From Ailanthus altissimus (lineage: Eukaryota; Streptophyta; Magnoliopsida; Sapindales; Simaroubaceae), in NCBI GenBank assembly GCA_946807835.1, contig OX327697.1, positions 6,649,001-6,713,000 of the forward strand: a stretch of DNA of 64,000 bases, read 5' to 3'. This document shows, piece by piece, positions 62,446 to 64,000 of this stretch. Positions within the stretch are counted from its first letter, which is position 1. The number at the start of each line of letters is the position of its first letter. A program made the translations under genes and the position numbers. The notes under the pieces were generated by a model. It saw only the letters and a list, made by a program, of their open reading frames with translations. It did not search any database and was not told where the DNA came from.

Positions 62446-63060
62446 TGCAATATGCCTAAAAGGATCTTTAGTCTTCAGGTTCTACAATTTTTCAAGTTTG
62501 ACATCTTCACCTTTCATATGATAATTTTTTACTCTTTCAATTGTGATATTTTAACTCCCAAAATGTTATTACAGATTCTGTTTATGCTATTGTTAGTGCG
62601 GTAGAATGTTATACAAATAAAGAGTGGTTGAGTTCTTTAAAGAGAAATAAAGTTTTTCTATTTATTATTTATTTTTTGTTATGGTATTAGTTTTATCTTA
62701 TAGTTCTTGATTGGATTACAAGAGCAAAGTTAAAGAATTGGTTTAATCACTTTATAACTAAAGTATTTTTAAAAGAAAAAATAAATATATTATTGGAATT
62801 TTTGCAAAAGTTTTAACCCACAAGTATTCATGAATTGTAAAAGATTATACACAATGAATAAACATGAAAAATATAGATAAGAAGAAGAAAGAATTTAGGA
62901 AAAAATTGTGTATTGTAGCATATTAAAATACAAAGAGTAACCTTTACATTTATAAAACCATTCTCATGTTGAGAAAGGAAGAAAGAGTTAAATGAGGTAA
63001 TTACATATAAAAGAAAAATTATACATAAAAGGTAATTAAGTGATATTAACTTAAAATTGG
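62446..63060. other. AT-rich stretch next to a Copia remnant, possibly including its 3' LTR
   Basis: The Copia polyprotein at 63060-64000 ends to the right of here on the minus strand, so its 3' LTR should lie in this interval. No second LTR copy is in the window to define it. Confidence 0.3.
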
Positions 63061-64000
63061 ATAGTGAATGTTAAAGACTCTCAACTTACCAAGCAAAGAT
63101 AAGAAAATATATTGACTTAATGGTTTGGTGAAAAGGTAGGCAACTTGTTTCTCGCATTCCATGAAAGAAGTCTTAAGCTTTTTTTTATTTATTTATTCAC
63201 AGACTGTATGACAATCTATCTCAATATATTTTATCCTTTTATGAAATATAGGGTTGGCTAAAAAGCATACTTTATTCTCTTTTGCCAAGCAGAGAGAAGA
63301 AAGCATATTGACTTAATGGTTTGGTAAAAAAGTCGGCAACTTGTTTCTCTCTTTCTATGAAAGAAGTCTTAAGCTCCCTTTTTTGTATCCGTTCACTGAT
63401 TGTATGACAATCTATTACAATATATTTTATGCTTTCATGAAAGACAAGGTTATCTAAAATGTAGATTGTTGCTTGGTTGTCACAAAAGAGTTGAGTTAGC
63501 TCTGAGTGAGGTACTTACAAATGTTTTTAATAAGTACTGTAGTCAAGTTAATTCTTAAGTAATCAATACTATGAACCTATACTCAAATTTCGCTAAGGAT
63601 TGTGATACTATGACTTGTTTCTTGCTTTCCACGAAATAAATGAATTACCAAGAAAAACATAATATCCGGTAAATGACTGTCATATATCTGAACATCCATG
63701 CCAATCTGCCTCACAAAAGCCCATCAACTATAGCTTTCTATATGAAGAAAATAAAATATCATATCTCCAAGTATCTTCAAGTACTGCAACACTCAATGTG
63801 CTCCTTTGAGATGTGGCTTTCTAGGTTGTTATATAAATTGACTAATTGTGTGACTGAGTAAGTAATGTTTGGTCTAGTGATGGTAAGATAAATTAACTTC
63901 CCAATTATCCTGCGATAGTGACTTAATCATTAAACAACTCCTCTTTATTAAAAGCAAGCTTAAAATTTTGTTCCATGAAAAACTTTGCAGGTTTGGCACT
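63060..64000 (-). pseudogene. Copia retrotransposon remnant: RT end and RNase H, cut by the window edge
   Basis: The minus strand from 64000 leftwards reads AKFFMEQNFKLAF, then decayed GKL.ILP-type sequence (end of RT), then LNSFVTTKQQSTF / LFCDN with ILDNLVFHESIKYIVIDCHT, ISERIQKRELKTSFIE and VADFFTKPLSQYAF. This matches the Copia RNase H end (CDNQAAI...[20 protein letters not shown]...ADxFTKxL). The last part, about 190 bases, is present twice (63090-63282 and 63283-63475). The element is of a different type from A, B and F, judging by the DCH motif. Confidence 0.75.
63090..63475. repeat. Tandem duplication within the Copia RNase H end, unit about 190 bp
   Basis: Both copies contain catattgacttaatggtttgg-like sequence (atattgacttaatggtttgg), aggcaacttgtttctc/cggcaacttgtttctc, atgaaagaagtcttaagct and tgtatgacaatctat. 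Confidence 0.8.

Overview
This is nuclear DNA from a dicot plant. It is AT-rich and non-coding over most of its length, and it contains a five-exon plant P450 gene with GT-AG introns, Copia, Gypsy and LINE retrotransposons, and MITE-like elements. I cannot name the species. I found only one intact conventional gene: a CYP735A-type cytochrome P450 (cytokinin trans-hydroxylase) on the + strand, with coding exons between 56314 and 59030.

Almost everything from 7 kb to 55.5 kb is nested, decayed retrotransposon. Left end (1-7 kb): a probable Mutator-like element (about 1088-3249) whose right part is tandemly duplicated, other short tandem duplications, and a hAT-type MITE (5463-6514). 7.07-21.98 kb: Copia element A (minus strand). 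Two long solo LTRs of one family (called E here; 7734-9739 and 9945-12102) sit in its RNase H region, and a second complete Copia element B (15336-21105, minus) sits in its gag. 24.6-32.6 kb: Gypsy-type element C with 1.0-kb LTRs (minus by its primer-binding site). A third family-E LTR lies in its left LTR, and its internal region carries a decayed plus-strand (antisense) ORF. 33.0-43.3 kb: a decayed LINE (plus) whose ORF1 is split by Copia element F (33370-40665, plus); F's 5' LTR is itself split by the fourth family-E LTR (33463-35687). 43.4-44.7 kb: a solo LTR of another family (G). 45-49.2 kb: AT-rich sequence with simple repeats and one small GC-rich island. 49.2-55.5 kb: a relative of C, element D, whose interior is made of minisatellites and a second family-G LTR.

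The P450 begins about 0.85 kb after element D ends. Downstream of it (59-64 kb) are short tandem duplications, a MITE-like element related to the one at 5.5 kb, and the end of another minus-strand Copia element that runs off the window.

The genes do not form an operon or pathway cluster. The P450 is a host gene in a retrotransposon-rich neighbourhood. The retroelement genes are broken, many by C-to-T/G-to-A changes (Trp or Gln codons turned into stops), as expected in methylated plant repeats. All element names (A-G) are local labels. Boundaries rest on TG...CA ends, target-site duplications (TSDs), primer-binding sites and comparison of copies within the window.
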